Below are positions 17,773-26,477 of a stretch of 36,185 nt of DNA, one piece after another. The position numbers and the translations under genes were made by a program. A model generated the notes under the pieces. The model was not told the DNA's origin, searched no databases, and saw only the letters and a list, made by a program, of their open reading frames with translations. Origin of the DNA: Pseudomonadota bacterium (GTDB taxonomy: Bacteria; Pseudomonadota; Gammaproteobacteria; Burkholderiales; Burkholderiaceae_C); contig CAUJIM010000047.1 of the NCBI GenBank assembly GCA_963205335.1, positions 1 through 36,185 of the forward strand. The letters run 5' to 3'. Numbering within the stretch: the first letter of the stretch is position 1; the number at the start of each line of letters is the position of its first letter.

Positions 17773-18573
17773 TCAATGCATCGGCCTACCGAGCCGCTGG
17801 CTCGCCTTCGATATCGCGTAGTTGACCAGGCAGTAAAGCACCGCGACCACGAGGTACACGAGCACCAGCGCGTGGTAGTTGGCGATGAGCACCTTCGCGT
17901 TCTGCATCAGTTCGCCGTAGGTGACGACGTAGCCGAAGGTGGTGTCCTTGACCACGATGACCAGTTGCGCGACCAGGGCCGGTACGATGTAGCGCAGGGC
18001 CTGAGGGAAGACGACGGAAAAAAAGACCTGGGCTTCGGTCAACCCCAGGCTGCGCGCCGCATCGGTCTGGCCGCGCGGCACGGCGAGCACGCCCGCGCGG
18101 TACACCTCGGCCACCACGGCGGCGGTGCTTAAGGCGATGGGCAGCGTCAGCATCCAGTAGGTGCTCAGCTTGATGCCGAGCTGTGGCAGCACCAGAAAAC
18201 ACACGTAGATGAGCAGCAGCGTCGGCGTGCCGCGCAAGAACTCGATAGCAGCGACGCTCGGCCAGCGCACCAGCCGCACCCGCGCCAGGCGCCCGACCAG
18301 CAGCACCAGCCCCAGGGCCAGCGCGATGACGGCGGCCATCGCCGCCGACGCCATGGTGCCGAGCAGGCCCCGGCCCAGGAAGGACCAGGTCGTCGGCCAG
18401 GCGAAGAATTCCCAGAACCGGGCGTCGAGCTGCCCTGCGCTGTGGAACCGGAGCACGATGCCCGCGGCCAGCACGAGCAGCACGACCGCCGAGACCGCGC
18501 TCATCGCCCGCGTGACGGCCCGGGCCTGGGGACTTGGCGCGCCAAACAGAATGTCTTGCAGCGGACGGCTCAT
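17773..18573 (-). CDS. Polar amino-acid ABC transporter permease (second)
   Basis: A 266-residue inner-membrane permease of the His/Glu/Gln type (GltK/GlnP family). Several membrane segments are visible (roughly 24-42, 72-95, 120-140 and 235-255). The cytoplasmic EAA-type loop, which contacts the ATPase, reads DAARSLGLTEAQVFFSVVFP. WPSVAAIEFLRGTPTLLLIY is the family's signature before it. ATG at 18573 overlaps the upstream permease stop by four bases (ATGA). It is the last gene of a three-gene leftward operon. The expected ATPase gene is missing after it; the integrase remnant is found there instead. Confidence 0.9.
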   Translation of the reverse strand: MSRPLQDILFGAPSPQARAVTRAMSAVSAVVLLVLAAGIVLRFHSAGQLDARFWEFFAWPTTWSFLGRGLLGTMASAAMAAVIALALGLVLLVGRLARVRLVRWPSVAAIEFLRGTPTLLLIYVCFLVLPQLGIKLSTYWMLTLPIALSTAAVVAEVYRAGVLAVPRGQTDAARSLGLTEAQVFFSVVFPQALRYIVPALVAQLVIVVKDTTFGYVVTYGELMQNAKVLIANYHALVLVYLVVAVLYCLVNYAISKASQRLGRPMH

Positions 18574-19232
18574 CGCAGGATCCGTGCCTTCTTCTCCAGG
18601 GCGGTGCCCGCCCAGGCGATGAGCAGGCCCGTCGCCACATACATAGCCGCGGCCACCGCGAACGCGGGAATGCCGGCGGCGGAGTCGGTGGCGATCTTCG
18701 ACACGAGCGCGGTCAGCTCCCGGCCCGGAAACGGCACCTGCGACGCCAGCGAGGTCGACAGCATCAGCGCGATGAGCAGCGAGGTCATGGGCTGCACCAC
18801 CGCGCGCAGCGCCTGCGGCAAGACCACTGCGGTGATGACGCGCAGCGGCCGCAACCCCAGGCTCAGCGCGGCTTCGACCTGGCCGCCGGCGACGGTGTTG
18901 ATGCCGGCGCGCAGGTAGTCCGCCGTGAAGGCCGAGCAGACCAGCGACAGGGTCAGGATCACGCTGGGCTCATAGTCGATCACGACCTGGAGATCGGGCA
19001 GCGCGAACACGATGAAGATCAGCAGCGCCACGCTGGGAATGTTGCGGAAGATCTCGACGTAGCCGGTCAGCACGAAGCGCAGCGGCGGCAGCGGCAGCAG
19101 CCGCAGCACCGTCACCAGCACGCCCAGCAGGAAGCCGGGCACGAACGACAAAACGGTGAGCTTCCAGGTCAGCAAAAGGGCCTGCCCGAAGGCAGGCCCG
19201 TAGTCGGCCAGGAGCCTGGAAACGTCACCCAT
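18570..19232 (-). CDS. Polar amino-acid ABC transporter permease (first)
   Basis: A 220-residue GltJ-like permease, partner of the next gene, together forming the channel. Membrane helices are visible from about residue 20. YVEIFRNIPSVALLIFIVFA is the family block, and the ATPase-contacting EAA loop is EAALSLGLRPLRVITAVVLP. ATG at 19232 lies 12 bases after the binding-protein stop, and the 3' end overlaps the second permease by four bases. All three genes are therefore one transcription unit. Heterodimeric permeases of this type usually serve glutamate/aspartate or similar amino acids. Confidence 0.9.
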   Translation of the reverse strand: MGDVSRLLADYGPAFGQALLLTWKLTVLSFVPGFLLGVLVTVLRLLPLPPLRFVLTGYVEIFRNIPSVALLIFIVFALPDLQVVIDYEPSVILTLSLVCSAFTADYLRAGINTVAGGQVEAALSLGLRPLRVITAVVLPQALRAVVQPMTSLLIALMLSTSLASQVPFPGRELTALVSKIATDSAAGIPAFAVAAAMYVATGLLIAWAGTALEKKARILR

Positions 19233-19244
19233 GGACCAAGAGGA

Positions 19245-20147
19245 CTAGGGCAGGGCGGGCGGCGCCGGAACGGCGGTGCTGCCGGTGCGCTCGCCAATGG
19301 AGATGGTCCACAGCCTGGCCCAGGTGCCGTCGGCTTCCACCTTCTTCAGGAAGGCGTTGACGAAGGCTACGCCGTCCGAGCCCTTGGGCAGACCGATGCC
19401 GTACGGGTCCTGCGCACCAAAGGGCGCGCCCGCCAGCTTGGTGTCGCCGGTGCCGAGGCTCAAGGCGTTGAGCAGCAGCGTGTAGTCGGTCACGTAGGCG
19501 TCCACGCGCCCCTGGCGCAGCGCATCGAGGGCTTCCTGGTGCGTCTGGAACTCCTGCACCACAGCCTTGGGCGCGACCTGCGCCAGGATCGCAGGCCCCG
19601 TGGAGCCAGCTTGCGTGGCGACCTTCTTGCCGGCGAGATCGTTGTACGACTTGATTGCGGTGTTGCTGGCCTTCACCAGCACCCCGGCCTGCGAGGTGTA
19701 GTAGGGGCCGGCGAACGAGATCTTCTCGGCGCGGGCGGGGGTGATGGAGTAAGTGGCCAGCACCATGTCCACCTGGTCGTTGATGAGCACCTGTTCGCGC
19801 GTGGACGAGGTGACCTGCGTGAACTGGATCCTGGCCCCATCGCCCAGGATGTAGCGCGCGATGAGTTGCGCCAGACCGGCGTCGAAGCCGCGCATCCTGC
19901 CGTCCTTCTCGTTGAGCAGCGAGAAGAGATTGGAGGTCTGCGTGCCGCCCAGGCGCAGCGTGCCGGCCTGCTTGATCTTGCTGGCCCAGGTGCTCGAGCG
20001 AATAGCCGCGGCGTCGGCGATGGGGCCCTGCGCGACCAGCGCGTCGAACGCCGCGGCGTTGATGGGCGTGCCCTGGGCGAACAGCGGCCCCGCAGCCACG
20101 AACGCCAGTGCCGCCACGGTGGATTTCAGAATGGATTGGATCGACAT
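19245..20147 (-). CDS. Glutamate/aspartate-type ABC transporter substrate-binding protein
   Basis: A 300-residue periplasmic binding protein (SBP family 3). The signal peptide is MSIQSILKSTVAALAFVAAG then PLFAQ, with cleavage after FA near residue 24. Family features are GFDAGLAQLIARYILG, the ligand-pocket TSSTREQVLINDQVDMVLAT and ITPARAEKISFAGPYY, and later AGKKVATQAGSTGPAIL. The ligand is probably an acidic or polar amino acid. ATG at 20147 leads the operon with the two permeases. The plus strand shows AT-rich TATATA just upstream (near 20180), which may hold the promoter. The C-terminus ends in a short Pro/Ala tail. Confidence 0.9.
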   Translation of the reverse strand: MSIQSILKSTVAALAFVAAGPLFAQGTPINAAAFDALVAQGPIADAAAIRSSTWASKIKQAGTLRLGGTQTSNLFSLLNEKDGRMRGFDAGLAQLIARYILGDGARIQFTQVTSSTREQVLINDQVDMVLATYSITPARAEKISFAGPYYTSQAGVLVKASNTAIKSYNDLAGKKVATQAGSTGPAILAQVAPKAVVQEFQTHQEALDALRQGRVDAYVTDYTLLLNALSLGTGDTKLAGAPFGAQDPYGIGLPKGSDGVAFVNAFLKKVEADGTWARLWTISIGERTGSTAVPAPPALP

Positions 20148-20457
20148 GCGGTGCTCTTGGATAGTGTGTTGCGTGAATCAATATATAGCAGTTATGGAAT
20201 GCGCGAACTGCCCGCCCGGTCAGTCTACCGTCGTGCACGCGATGCCGCGGTCCACCTGAAAGACCTGATATGGCTCACCCGTTGCGCGCCCGCCGAATTC
20301 CAGCGTGACGACAGGAGCCCAGTGCGGATGCCGCGCAGACAATGACCGCAATCCACGGGCACCCCATCCGGTTTACCCCTCGGCTTCAAACGCCCCAGGA
20401 AAAGAAAAACGGGTTACTGCATCTCTGCTGTAACCCGTTGATTTTATTTGTAAAAAA
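20148..20457. other. 310-base gene-free stretch between ABC operon and tRNA-Pro
   Basis: It holds an AT-rich presumed promoter for the leftward ABC operon (around 20170-20200). A stop-free minus-strand stretch (20220-20372, about 50 codons) ends EPYQVFQVDRGIACTTVD; it could be the tail of a decayed gene, but I do not recognise it. The tRNA-Pro terminator lies at 20403-20439. Nothing else is recognisable. Confidence 0.4.
20403..20439 (-). terminator. Intrinsic terminator of tRNA-Pro
   Basis: Perfect 10-base arms AACGGGTTAC (20408-20417) and GTAACCCGTT (20430-20439). On the minus strand the hairpin is followed by TTTCTTTTC. It could work in both directions, since the plus strand also has a T-rich run after it. 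Confidence 0.85.
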
Positions 20458-20534
20458 TGGTCGGCGTGGCGGGATTCGAACTCGCGACCCCTTGCACCCC
20501 ATGCAAGTGCGCTACCAGGCTGCGCTACACGCCG
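20458..20534 (-). tRNA. tRNA-Pro (anticodon GGG)
   Basis: A 77-base tRNA. The acceptor arms are CGGCGTG and CACGCCG, with CCA encoded at 20458-20460. The anticodon stem is CTTGC/GCAAG around the loop ATGGGGT, giving anticodon GGG, which reads CCC/CCU proline codons. The T-loop GTTCGAATC is present. It lies after merR on the same strand and is followed by an intrinsic terminator. Confidence 0.95.
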
Positions 20535-20559
20535 TAAGCCGGTTATTGTAGCGTGCGCT

Positions 20560-20949
20560 TCAGCCCAGAATCAGGAGCGCGCGAATTTCTTCGAGTTCGC
20601 TGCGCACCTGCGCCGGCGTGAGCGGCGTGCGTGGCTCGGGGGCGGCCTCCGGTGCTGAGGCGCGGACGATACCGCTGCCCGGGCCCGCCGCATGGGCCAG
20701 TTCCTGCAGGCGGTTGCGCGCGCCGTTGATGGTGAAGCCCTGGTCGTAGAGCAGCTCGCGGATGCGGCGGATCATCAGCACTTCGTGGTGCTGGTAGTAG
20801 CGGCGGTTGCCGCGGCGCTTCATCGGGCGCAGTTGCGTGAATTCCTGCTCCCAGTAGCGCAGCACGTGGGGCTTGACGCTGCACAGCTCGGCCACTTCAC
20901 CGATGGTGAAGTAGCGTTTGGCCGGGATGGCGGGGAGTGCGGCGTCCAT
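20560..20949 (-). CDS. MerR-family transcriptional regulator
   Basis: A 129-residue MerR-type protein. The DNA-binding winged helix is at residues 13-80: YFTIGEVAELCSVKPHVLRY, WEQEFTQLRPMKRRGNRRYY, then a helical region. The C-terminal part is short and has no Cys cluster, so it is not a metal sensor of the classic type. ATG at 20949. It follows ihfA on the same strand, the usual position of this MerR gene in betaproteobacteria. Its target is unknown. Confidence 0.9.
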   Translation of the reverse strand: MDAALPAIPAKRYFTIGEVAELCSVKPHVLRYWEQEFTQLRPMKRRGNRRYYQHHEVLMIRRIRELLYDQGFTINGARNRLQELAHAAGPGSGIVRASAPEAAPEPRTPLTPAQVRSELEEIRALLILG

Positions 20950-21042
20950 GGCGTTCGGAAGCGGAAGAAGCGGCGGGAACCGGCAAGCGTAGCGTGGATG
21001 CGGGTACGCGGCCAGTGGTGCGTGCGCCGAGTGTCGCCGGCG

Positions 21043-21405
21043 CTACAGGGCGGACGCGTCGGCGTCCGGGTTCTGGATCCGCGCCTTGAGCTTGTTGCTC
21101 GCGTGGAAGGTGACCACGCGCCGGGCCTCGATCGGGATGCTCTCGCCGGTGCGCGGGTTGCGGCCGGGGCGGGGTGCCTTGGTGCGGATCTGGAAATTGC
21201 CGAAGCTGGAGAGCTTGACGTCCTCGCCCTTGACCAGGCTGCCGACGATCAGGTCGAAGAAGGCGTCGACCATGTCCTTGGCTTCGCGCTTGTTCAGGCC
21301 GATGTGCGTGAACAGCAGCTCCGCCAGGTGCGCTTTCGTGAGTGCCGGCGTTTCCAGTGCGTCGACGCTGAGCTCGAGCTCGCGGGCGGGGGTGTTCGTG
21401 CTCAT
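21043..21405 (-). CDS. ihfA: Integration host factor subunit alpha
   Basis: IHF-alpha pairs with IHF-beta to bend DNA sharply at specific sites, acting in recombination, replication and sigma-54 promoters. The 120-residue protein has the histone-like fold: [60 protein letters not shown], then [17 protein letters not shown]. The RNPRTG arm with the intercalating Pro is intact. It has an N-terminal extension of about 20 residues relative to E. coli. ATG at 21405 overlaps the pheT stop by four bases. The order pheS-pheT-ihfA is the same as in E. coli. Confidence 0.95.
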   Translation of the reverse strand: MSTNTPARELELSVDALETPALTKAHLAELLFTHIGLNKREAKDMVDAFFDLIVGSLVKGEDVKLSSFGNFQIRTKAPRPGRNPRTGESIPIEARRVVTFHASNKLKARIQNPDADASAL

Positions 21406-23828
21406 CGCAGGCGCGCTCCGGTGTGCCGTGCCAGGGCCTGCACCACCTGCTGCACGGCGGCGTCGATCTCGGCGTCGGTCAGGGTGGCGCTGGCGCTTTC
21501 CAGCGTCAGGCGCAGGGCCAGGCTCTTCTCGCCCGCGGCCAGCCCCGCGACGCCCTCTTTTTGCGGGCGGAACACGTCGAACAGCACGCACGAGCGCAGC
21601 AGGTCGGCGGGCAGCGCGCCCTGCGCCGCCTGCATGACTTGCGCGTGCGTGACGCGCTCGGCCACCACGACGGCGATGTCGCGCTCCACGTGCTGGCGCC
21701 GGGCCACGGCGGTGAAGCCCGGTACCTGCCGCCGGAGCACGGCGTCGAGTTCGAGTTCGAACAGCATGGGCGCGTGCGCCAGGCCCCACGACTGGCGCCA
21801 GCGCGGGTGCAGCTCGCCCACGTGGCCCATGGGCACGCCATCGATCAGCACGCGGGCGCAGCGCCCGGGGTGCAGGGCAGGGTGCTCGGCCGGCTCGAAG
21901 CTCGGGCGCAGCGGCGCCAGCAGCGCCTGCACGTCGCCCTTGATGTCGTAGAAATCGACGCCGCGCTCCTGCACGCCCCATTGCAGCGGCTGGGCAGCGC
22001 CCCAGGCCAGCGCGGCGATGCGCAGGGGTTGCGCATAGCCTTGCACCGTGGCGTCGGTATCCTGGACGGCGGCGTCGCGCCGGTAGATGCGGCCCACCTC
22101 GAAGACGCGTACGCGCGCGGCCTTGCGGTCGATGTTGAACTTCAAGACCTGTAGCAAAGAGCCCAGCAGGGAAGAGCGCATTACGCTCATCTGGCTGGCG
22201 ATGGGGTTGAGCAGGCGGATCGGCTCGGCGTTGCCCGCCAGCTCCCGTTCCCAGCGCTCTTCGACGAAGCTGAAGTTGATGGTTTCCTGGTAGCCCAGCG
22301 CCGCCAGTTCGCGGCGCACCGCGTAGCGGCTGCGCTGGCTCTCGGCGCGCAGGCGCGGGGTGATGGAGCCCAGCGGCGCGCTGGCGGGCAGGTTCTGGTA
22401 GCCGATGATGCGCGCCACTTCCTCGATCAGGTCTTCTTCCAGGCGCAGGTCGAAGCGGTACGAGGGCGGCAGCACCGTGACCGCGCCGTCTTCCTGCGTC
22501 ACGGCCAGGCCCAGGCGCTCGAGCGCGTCGACGCACTGCGCCTGCGTGAGCGGCATGCCGATGACCTTGCCCGCGCGCGCCACGCGCAGGCGCACCGGGG
22601 CCGCCTTGGGCATGTGGGCCTGCTGGTCCACGATGGGGCCGCAGGTGGTCTGCGGCGTGCCGCAAATCTCGAGCACCAGGCGGGTGATGCGCTCGATGTG
22701 CTCCACGGTGAGATCGGGATCGACGCCGCGTTCGAAGCGGTGGCCGGCGTCGGTCGAGAAGTTGAAGCGGCGCGAGCGTCCGGCGATCGCGTCGGGCCAC
22801 CAGAAGGCGGCCTCGATGAAGATGTGCCGCGTGTCGTCGGATACCGCCGTGGCGTCGCCGCCCATGATGCCCGCGAGCGACTCGAGCGCGCGCTCGTCGG
22901 CGATCACGCCGACCTTTTCATCGACGCCGACGGTGCTGCCGTTGAGCAGCTTGAGCTCCTCGCCCGCACGGCCCCAGCGCACGGTGAGGCCGCCCTCGAT
23001 CTTGTCCAGGTCGAAGATGTGCGAGGGGCGGCCGAGCTCGAACATCACGTAGTTGGAGATGTCCACCAGCGGCGAGATGCTGCGCTGGCCGCAGCGCGCC
23101 AGGCGCTCGACCATCCATGCCGGCGTGGTGGCGCGCGGGTCGATGTGGCGCACGATGCGTCCCGAAAAGCGGCCGCACAGGTCGGGCGCGTCGATGCGCA
23201 CCGGCAGGCGATCGGCGCTGGTGGCGGCAACGGCGGGAAACGCCGGGTGCTGGAGCGGCGCGCCGGTGAGCGCCGCCACTTCGCGCGCCACGCCGTATAC
23301 GCTGAGCGCATGCGCCAGGTTGGGTGTGAGCTTGAGCGTGAACAGCGTGTCGTCCAGTTGCAGGTGCTCGCGGATGTCCTGGCCCACGGGGGCGTCGGCC
23401 GCTAGTTCCAGCAGGCCGGCGTGGTCTTCGGAGAGCTTGAGCTCGCGCGCCGAGCACAGCATGCCGTGGCTCTCCACGCCGCGCAGCTTGCCGACCTTGA
23501 TCTGGAAGGGCTTGCCGTCCTCGCCCGGCGGCAGCTCGGCGCCGACGAGCGCGCACGGCACCCTGATGCCGGCGCGGGCGTTGGGCGCGCCGCAGACGAT
23601 GGTGAGCGGCGCGGCCTGGCCGGCGTCCACCTGGCATACGCGCAGCCGGTCGGCGTTGGGGTGCGGCTCGGCGCCGAGGATTTCGCCCACGACGATGCGG
23701 GAAAAGGGCGGGGCGACGGGCGCGAGCTCCTCGACTTCGAGCCCGGCCATCGTGAGCGTGTCGGCCAGTTGCTGCGTCGTCAGGGGCGGGTTGCAGAATT
23801 CGCGCAACCAGGATTCGGGGAATTGCAT
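21402..23828 (-). CDS. pheT: Phenylalanyl-tRNA synthetase beta subunit
   Basis: PheT is the large subunit of the alpha2-beta2 enzyme that charges tRNA(Phe) and edits mischarged Tyr. The 808-residue length is typical. The N-terminal tRNA-binding (EMAP-like) domain is seen in [20 protein letters not shown] and later [21 protein letters not shown]3/B4 editing and B5 domains follow, and the C-terminal ferredoxin-like anticodon-binding domain includes [19 protein letters not shown] at 23828 is 30 bases after the pheS stop. It is translationally coupled to ihfA at its 3' end. Confidence 0.96.
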   Translation of the reverse strand: MQFPESWLREFCNPPLTTQQLADTLTMAGLEVEELAPVAPPFSRIVVGEILGAEPHPNADRLRVCQVDAGQAAPLTIVCGAPNARAGIRVPCALVGAELPPGEDGKPFQIKVGKLRGVESHGMLCSARELKLSEDHAGLLELAADAPVGQDIREHLQLDDTLFTLKLTPNLAHALSVYGVAREVAALTGAPLQHPAFPAVAATSADRLPVRIDAPDLCGRFSGRIVRHIDPRATTPAWMVERLARCGQRSISPLVDISNYVMFELGRPSHIFDLDKIEGGLTVRWGRAGEELKLLNGSTVGVDEKVGVIADERALESLAGIMGGDATAVSDDTRHIFIEAAFWWPDAIAGRSRRFNFSTDAGHRFERGVDPDLTVEHIERITRLVLEICGTPQTTCGPIVDQQAHMPKAAPVRLRVARAGKVIGMPLTQAQCVDALERLGLAVTQEDGAVTVLPPSYRFDLRLEEDLIEEVARIIGYQNLPASAPLGSITPRLRAESQRSRYAVRRELAALGYQETINFSFVEERWERELAGNAEPIRLLNPIASQMSVMRSSLLGSLLQVLKFNIDRKAARVRVFEVGRIYRRDAAVQDTDATVQGYAQPLRIAALAWGAAQPLQWGVQERGVDFYDIKGDVQALLAPLRPSFEPAEHPALHPGRCARVLIDGVPMGHVGELHPRWRQSWGLAHAPMLFELELDAVLRRQVPGFTAVARRQHVERDIAVVVAERVTHAQVMQAAQGALPADLLRSCVLFDVFRPQKEGVAGLAAGEKSLALRLTLESASATLTDAEIDAAVQQVVQALARHTGARLR

Positions 23829-23858
23829 GTTCGGGTTCTCGGGCGTGTTCTTGTTCTG

Positions 23859-24932
23859 CTACTGGAATTGCGACAGGAAGCGGATGTCGCCGTCGAAGAA
23901 CAGCCGCAGGTCGTTCACGCCGTAGCGCAGCATCGTGAGGCGGTCGGGGCCCATGCCGAAGGCAAAGCCGATGTAGCACTCCGGGTCCAGCCCCATGTTG
24001 CGCACCACGTTGGGGTGCACCTGGCCCGAGCCCGACACCTCCAGCCAGCGGCCGGCCAGCGGCCCGGAGGGGAACTGGATGTCGATCTCGGCGCTCGGCT
24101 CGGTGAACGGGAAGAAGCTCGGGCGAAAGCGCAGCACCAGGTCGTCGTTCTCGAAGAAGGTCTTGCAGAACGCGGTGAAGACCACCTTCAGGTCCTTGAA
24201 GCTGACGTTCTCGCCCAGCCACAGGCCTTCGCACTGGTGGAACATGGGCGAGTGCGTGGCATCGGAGTCGACGCGGTAGGTGCGCCCCGGCGCGATCACG
24301 CGGATGTCGGGCATCGGGCCGCCGTAGAGCTGGCCGGAGCGCGGGTCGAACCCGTTGCCGTATTTGCGGATGTGGGCGTGGGCGTAGCGCACCTGCATCG
24401 GGCTGGTGTGCGGGCGCAGGTTCAGCGGCAGGCCGTCGGCGCTGGTGCCGTCGATGTAGAAGGTGTCCTGCATCGAACGCGCCGGGTGGTTGGGCGGGTT
24501 GTTCAGCGAGGTGAAGCTGAACCAGTCGGTCTCGATCTCGGGGCCGTCGGCCACGTCGAAGCCCATGGAGCCGAAGATGCCCTCGATGCGCTCCATGGTG
24601 AGCGTCACCGGGTGCAGGCCGCCCCGCCCGTGCTGGCGGCCCGGCAGGGTCACGTCCAGCGCCTCGGCCTTCAGGTGCTGCTCGAGCTCGGCGTCGGCCA
24701 GCGCCTGGCGGCGCTGCGCCAGCGCCGCTTCGACGGCCTGTTTGGCGGCATTGATGGCGGCGCCGCGGGTGCGCTTGTCCTCGGGCGAGAGCTGGGCCAT
24801 GCCTTTCATCAGCTCGGTCAGCCGCCCCGACTTGCCGACGAACTGCGCCTTGGCGTTTTCCAGCTCGGCGGGGGTGTGGGCCGTGGCGAATCGTTGGCGG
24901 GCGCTTTCGACGAGGGTGTCCAGATCGTTCAT
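23859..24932 (-). CDS. pheS: Phenylalanyl-tRNA synthetase alpha subunit
   Basis: PheS carries the class II catalytic site of PheRS. The 357-residue protein starts with an N-terminal coiled-coil that binds tRNA (about 1-90). The class II core includes [36 protein letters not shown], motif 2 around [18 protein letters not shown] and motif 3 in [20 protein letters not shown] at 24932 ([15 protein letters not shown]) matches family starts. The 105 bases upstream carry two hairpins, one an intrinsic terminator. I saw no pheM-like leader peptide rich in Phe codons there. Confidence 0.96.
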   Translation of the reverse strand: MNDLDTLVESARQRFATAHTPAELENAKAQFVGKSGRLTELMKGMAQLSPEDKRTRGAAINAAKQAVEAALAQRRQALADAELEQHLKAEALDVTLPGRQHGRGGLHPVTLTMERIEGIFGSMGFDVADGPEIETDWFSFTSLNNPPNHPARSMQDTFYIDGTSADGLPLNLRPHTSPMQVRYAHAHIRKYGNGFDPRSGQLYGGPMPDIRVIAPGRTYRVDSDATHSPMFHQCEGLWLGENVSFKDLKVVFTAFCKTFFENDDLVLRFRPSFFPFTEPSAEIDIQFPSGPLAGRWLEVSGSGQVHPNVVRNMGLDPECYIGFAFGMGPDRLTMLRYGVNDLRLFFDGDIRFLSQFQ

Positions 24933-24942
24933 GACAAGGTTC

Positions 24943-24988
24943 GAGCAAAAAGAAACAGGGGCCAGTGCCTTTTCAAGCCCTGGCCCCC
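24943..24988 (-). terminator. Intrinsic terminator between rplT and pheS
   Basis: On the minus strand, arms GGGGCCAG and CTGGCCCC (24980-24987 and 24958-24965) enclose 14 bases and are followed by TGTTTCTTTTT. It could end the infC-rpmI-rplT message or attenuate pheST. Confidence 0.75.
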
Positions 24989-25002
24989 GTGGGTAGTGCG
25001 CG

Positions 25003-25027
25003 AGCAGCTATCAAGGCGATAGCTGCT
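25003..25027. repeat. Perfect inverted repeat just after rplT
   Basis: AGCAGCTATC (25003-25012) and GATAGCTGCT (25018-25027) form a 10-base stem with a 5-base loop. Both arms are the ATAGCTGCT core of the interspersed repeat, so this may be a derived copy. It directly precedes the terminator hairpin. Confidence 0.65.
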
Positions 25028-25037
25028 GCCCGCAAGT

Positions 25038-25397
25038 TCAGGCCGCCAGCTTGGCCTTGACCTGCTCCACGATGCTGCCGAAGGCCGCCGAGTCGTGCAC
25101 CGCGAGGTCGGCCAGCATCTTGCGGTCGATCTCGATCGCGGCCTTCTTCAGGCCGTTGGTGAACTGGCTGTAGGTCAACCCCTGCGCGCGCACGGCGGCG
25201 TTGATGCGGGTGATCCACAGGCGGCGGAACACGCGCTTCTTGGCACGGCGGTCGCGGTAGGCGTACTGGCCCGCCTTCATCACCGCCTGCTTGGCGATGC
25301 GGAAGACGTTGCCGCGGCGGCCGCGGTAGCCCTTGGCCAGGGCGAGAACCTTCTTGTGGCGGGCTCGAGCCGTGACACCACGTTTGACGCGAGGCAT
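25038..25397 (-). CDS. rplT: 50S ribosomal protein L20
   Basis: L20 binds 23S rRNA and is essential for early 50S assembly; in several bacteria it also represses its own operon. The 119-residue protein is typical in length and opens [20 protein letters not shown] with the basic N-terminal arm, followed by [23 protein letters not shown] at 25397 is preceded by AAGGAGAAAA. It lies 26 bases after the rpmI stop on the same strand. Confidence 0.97.
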   Translation of the reverse strand: MPRVKRGVTARARHKKVLALAKGYRGRRGNVFRIAKQAVMKAGQYAYRDRRAKKRVFRRLWITRINAAVRAQGLTYSQFTNGLKKAAIEIDRKMLADLAVHDSAAFGSIVEQVKAKLAA

Positions 25398-25423
25398 GTG
25401 TTTTCTCCTTGTTCGTCAGTGAA

Positions 25424-25627
25424 TTACAGGCCGGCCATGGGCATCATCTTGGCGATGGAGCCCATGTCACCGTCGTGCACCGCGACCATGCCGCGCAACT
25501 GGCGCTTGTTCTTGGTGCTCTTCTTGGTCAGGATGTGGCGCTTGAACGCCTGGCCCCGCTTGACGGTGCCCCCTGGACGAACGCGGAAGCGCTTCTTCGC
25601 GCCGCTCTTGGTCTTCATCTTGGGCAT
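25424..25627 (-). CDS. rpmI: 50S ribosomal protein L35
   Basis: A 67-residue, highly basic protein of the large subunit. It starts [20 protein letters not shown] and ends [15 protein letters not shown] at 25627 has AAAGGAG before it. A longer frame upstream covers the structured intergenic region and is not coding. In E. coli the L20-binding translational operator lies around rpmI; here the 170 bases upstream are also strongly structured. Confidence 0.96.
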   Translation of the reverse strand: MPKMKTKSGAKKRFRVRPGGTVKRGQAFKRHILTKKSTKNKRQLRGMVAVHDGDMGSIAKMMPMAGL

Positions 25628-25707
25628 TTGCATGCTCCTTTTCATTTGTGCTCGCGAGGCGTCTGCACACCGTTGTGCATCCTTGCAGGCCCCGAGCCAC
25701 TTTTCAG

Positions 25708-25782
25708 CCGCCGGGCCCTGGGGCCCGCCGGTTCGGCGCCGCTCGCGCGGCGCCTGCTGGCCTGCCGGCACGCCGGCAGGCC
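25708..25782. promoter_or_regulatory. Three tandem GC-rich hairpins between infC and rpmI
   Basis: Hairpin one: arms 25759-25768 and 25773-25782, a perfect 10-base stem. Hairpin two: 25735-25742 and 25747-25754, a perfect 8-base stem with a GCGA (GNRA) tetraloop on the transcribed minus strand. Hairpin three: 25708-25718 with about 25720-25731, 11 bases with one mismatch. None has a U-tract. They sit where L20 autoregulatory leaders are found in other bacteria. Confidence 0.5.
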
Positions 25783-25797
25783 ACGTTCTTCATCACC

Positions 25798-26388
25798 TCA
25801 ACCCGCCGCCTGCGCCGCCTGCGCCGCCTTGGCCGTGCCGGGCTTCTTGCGCGCCGGCGCGATCATCATCACCATCTGCCGGCCTTCGAGCTTGGGGAAC
25901 TGCTCCACCTGGATCGTGTCGGCGAGGTCGTCGCGCAGCCGGTTGAGCAAGGCCAGTCCCAGGTCCTGGTGGGTGATCTCGCGGCCGCGAAAGCGCAGCG
26001 TGACCTTGACCTTGTCGCCATCGGCGAGGAAGCGGCGGATGTTGCGCAGTTTGATGTTGTAGTCGCCATCGTCCGTGCCAGGGCGGAACTTCACTTCCTT
26101 GATGTCGATGACGGTCTGCTTGGCCTTGGCCTCCGCAGCCTTCTTCTGCTCCTGGTACTTGAACTTGCCGTAGTCCATCAGGCGGCACACCGGCGGGTTG
26201 GCCGTGGCCACGATTTCGACCAGGTCCACGTCCAACTCGCCCGCCATGTGCAGGGCTTCCTGCAGGCTCACGATGCCCATGGCCTCGTTGTTCGGCCCGG
26301 AAAGGCGCACTTCGGGCGCCATGATTTCACGGTTGAGCCGGTGCTTGCGCTCCTCCCGGTGTCGGCGGTCACGGAATTCAGTAGCGAT
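25798..26388 (-). CDS. infC: Translation initiation factor IF-3, probable AUC start
   Basis: IF3 binds the 30S subunit, prevents premature subunit joining and rejects non-canonical start codons. Family sequence begins [20 protein letters not shown] and continues through [18 protein letters not shown] to [19 protein letters not shown]. There is no ATG at the conserved N-terminus. ATC at 26388 is 6 bases after AGAGGTGA, an ideal Shine-Dalgarno spacing. A GTG at 26397 is in frame but overlaps that Shine-Dalgarno sequence. A rare AUU start is known for E. coli infC and lets IF3 repress itself. The C-terminal tail is Ala-rich. Length is 196 residues from ATC. Confidence 0.92.
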   Translation of the reverse strand: MATEFRDRRHREERKHRLNREIMAPEVRLSGPNNEAMGIVSLQEALHMAGELDVDLVEIVATANPPVCRLMDYGKFKYQEQKKAAEAKAKQTVIDIKEVKFRPGTDDGDYNIKLRNIRRFLADGDKVKVTLRFRGREITHQDLGLALLNRLRDDLADTIQVEQFPKLEGRQMVMMIAPARKKPGTAKAAQAAQAAG

Positions 26389-26410
26389 GGTTTTCACCTC
26401 TGTGGTATTT

Positions 26411-26470
26411 AACTACGAAAAGCGTAGCTGCTCACGCACTATTGGAGCGCGCCAAAGCACTATTTGGTGG
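26411..26470 (+). repeat. TAGCTGCT-type interspersed repeat, copy 6
   Basis: Elements are AACTACGAAAAGCGTAGCTG, CTCACGCACTATTGGAGCGC, then GCCAAAGCACTATTTGG. It fills the gap between thrS and infC. Confidence 0.55.
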
Positions 26471-26477
26471 TCAAACC

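Noticed and set aside
20220-20372. A decayed gene in the gap before tRNA-Pro
   Set aside because: A 50-codon stop-free stretch with plausible coding character, but no family is recognised and GC-rich DNA gives such stretches by chance.
24933-25037. A pheM-like attenuator leader peptide before pheS
   Set aside because: No small frame with Phe codons was found. Only hairpins are present.
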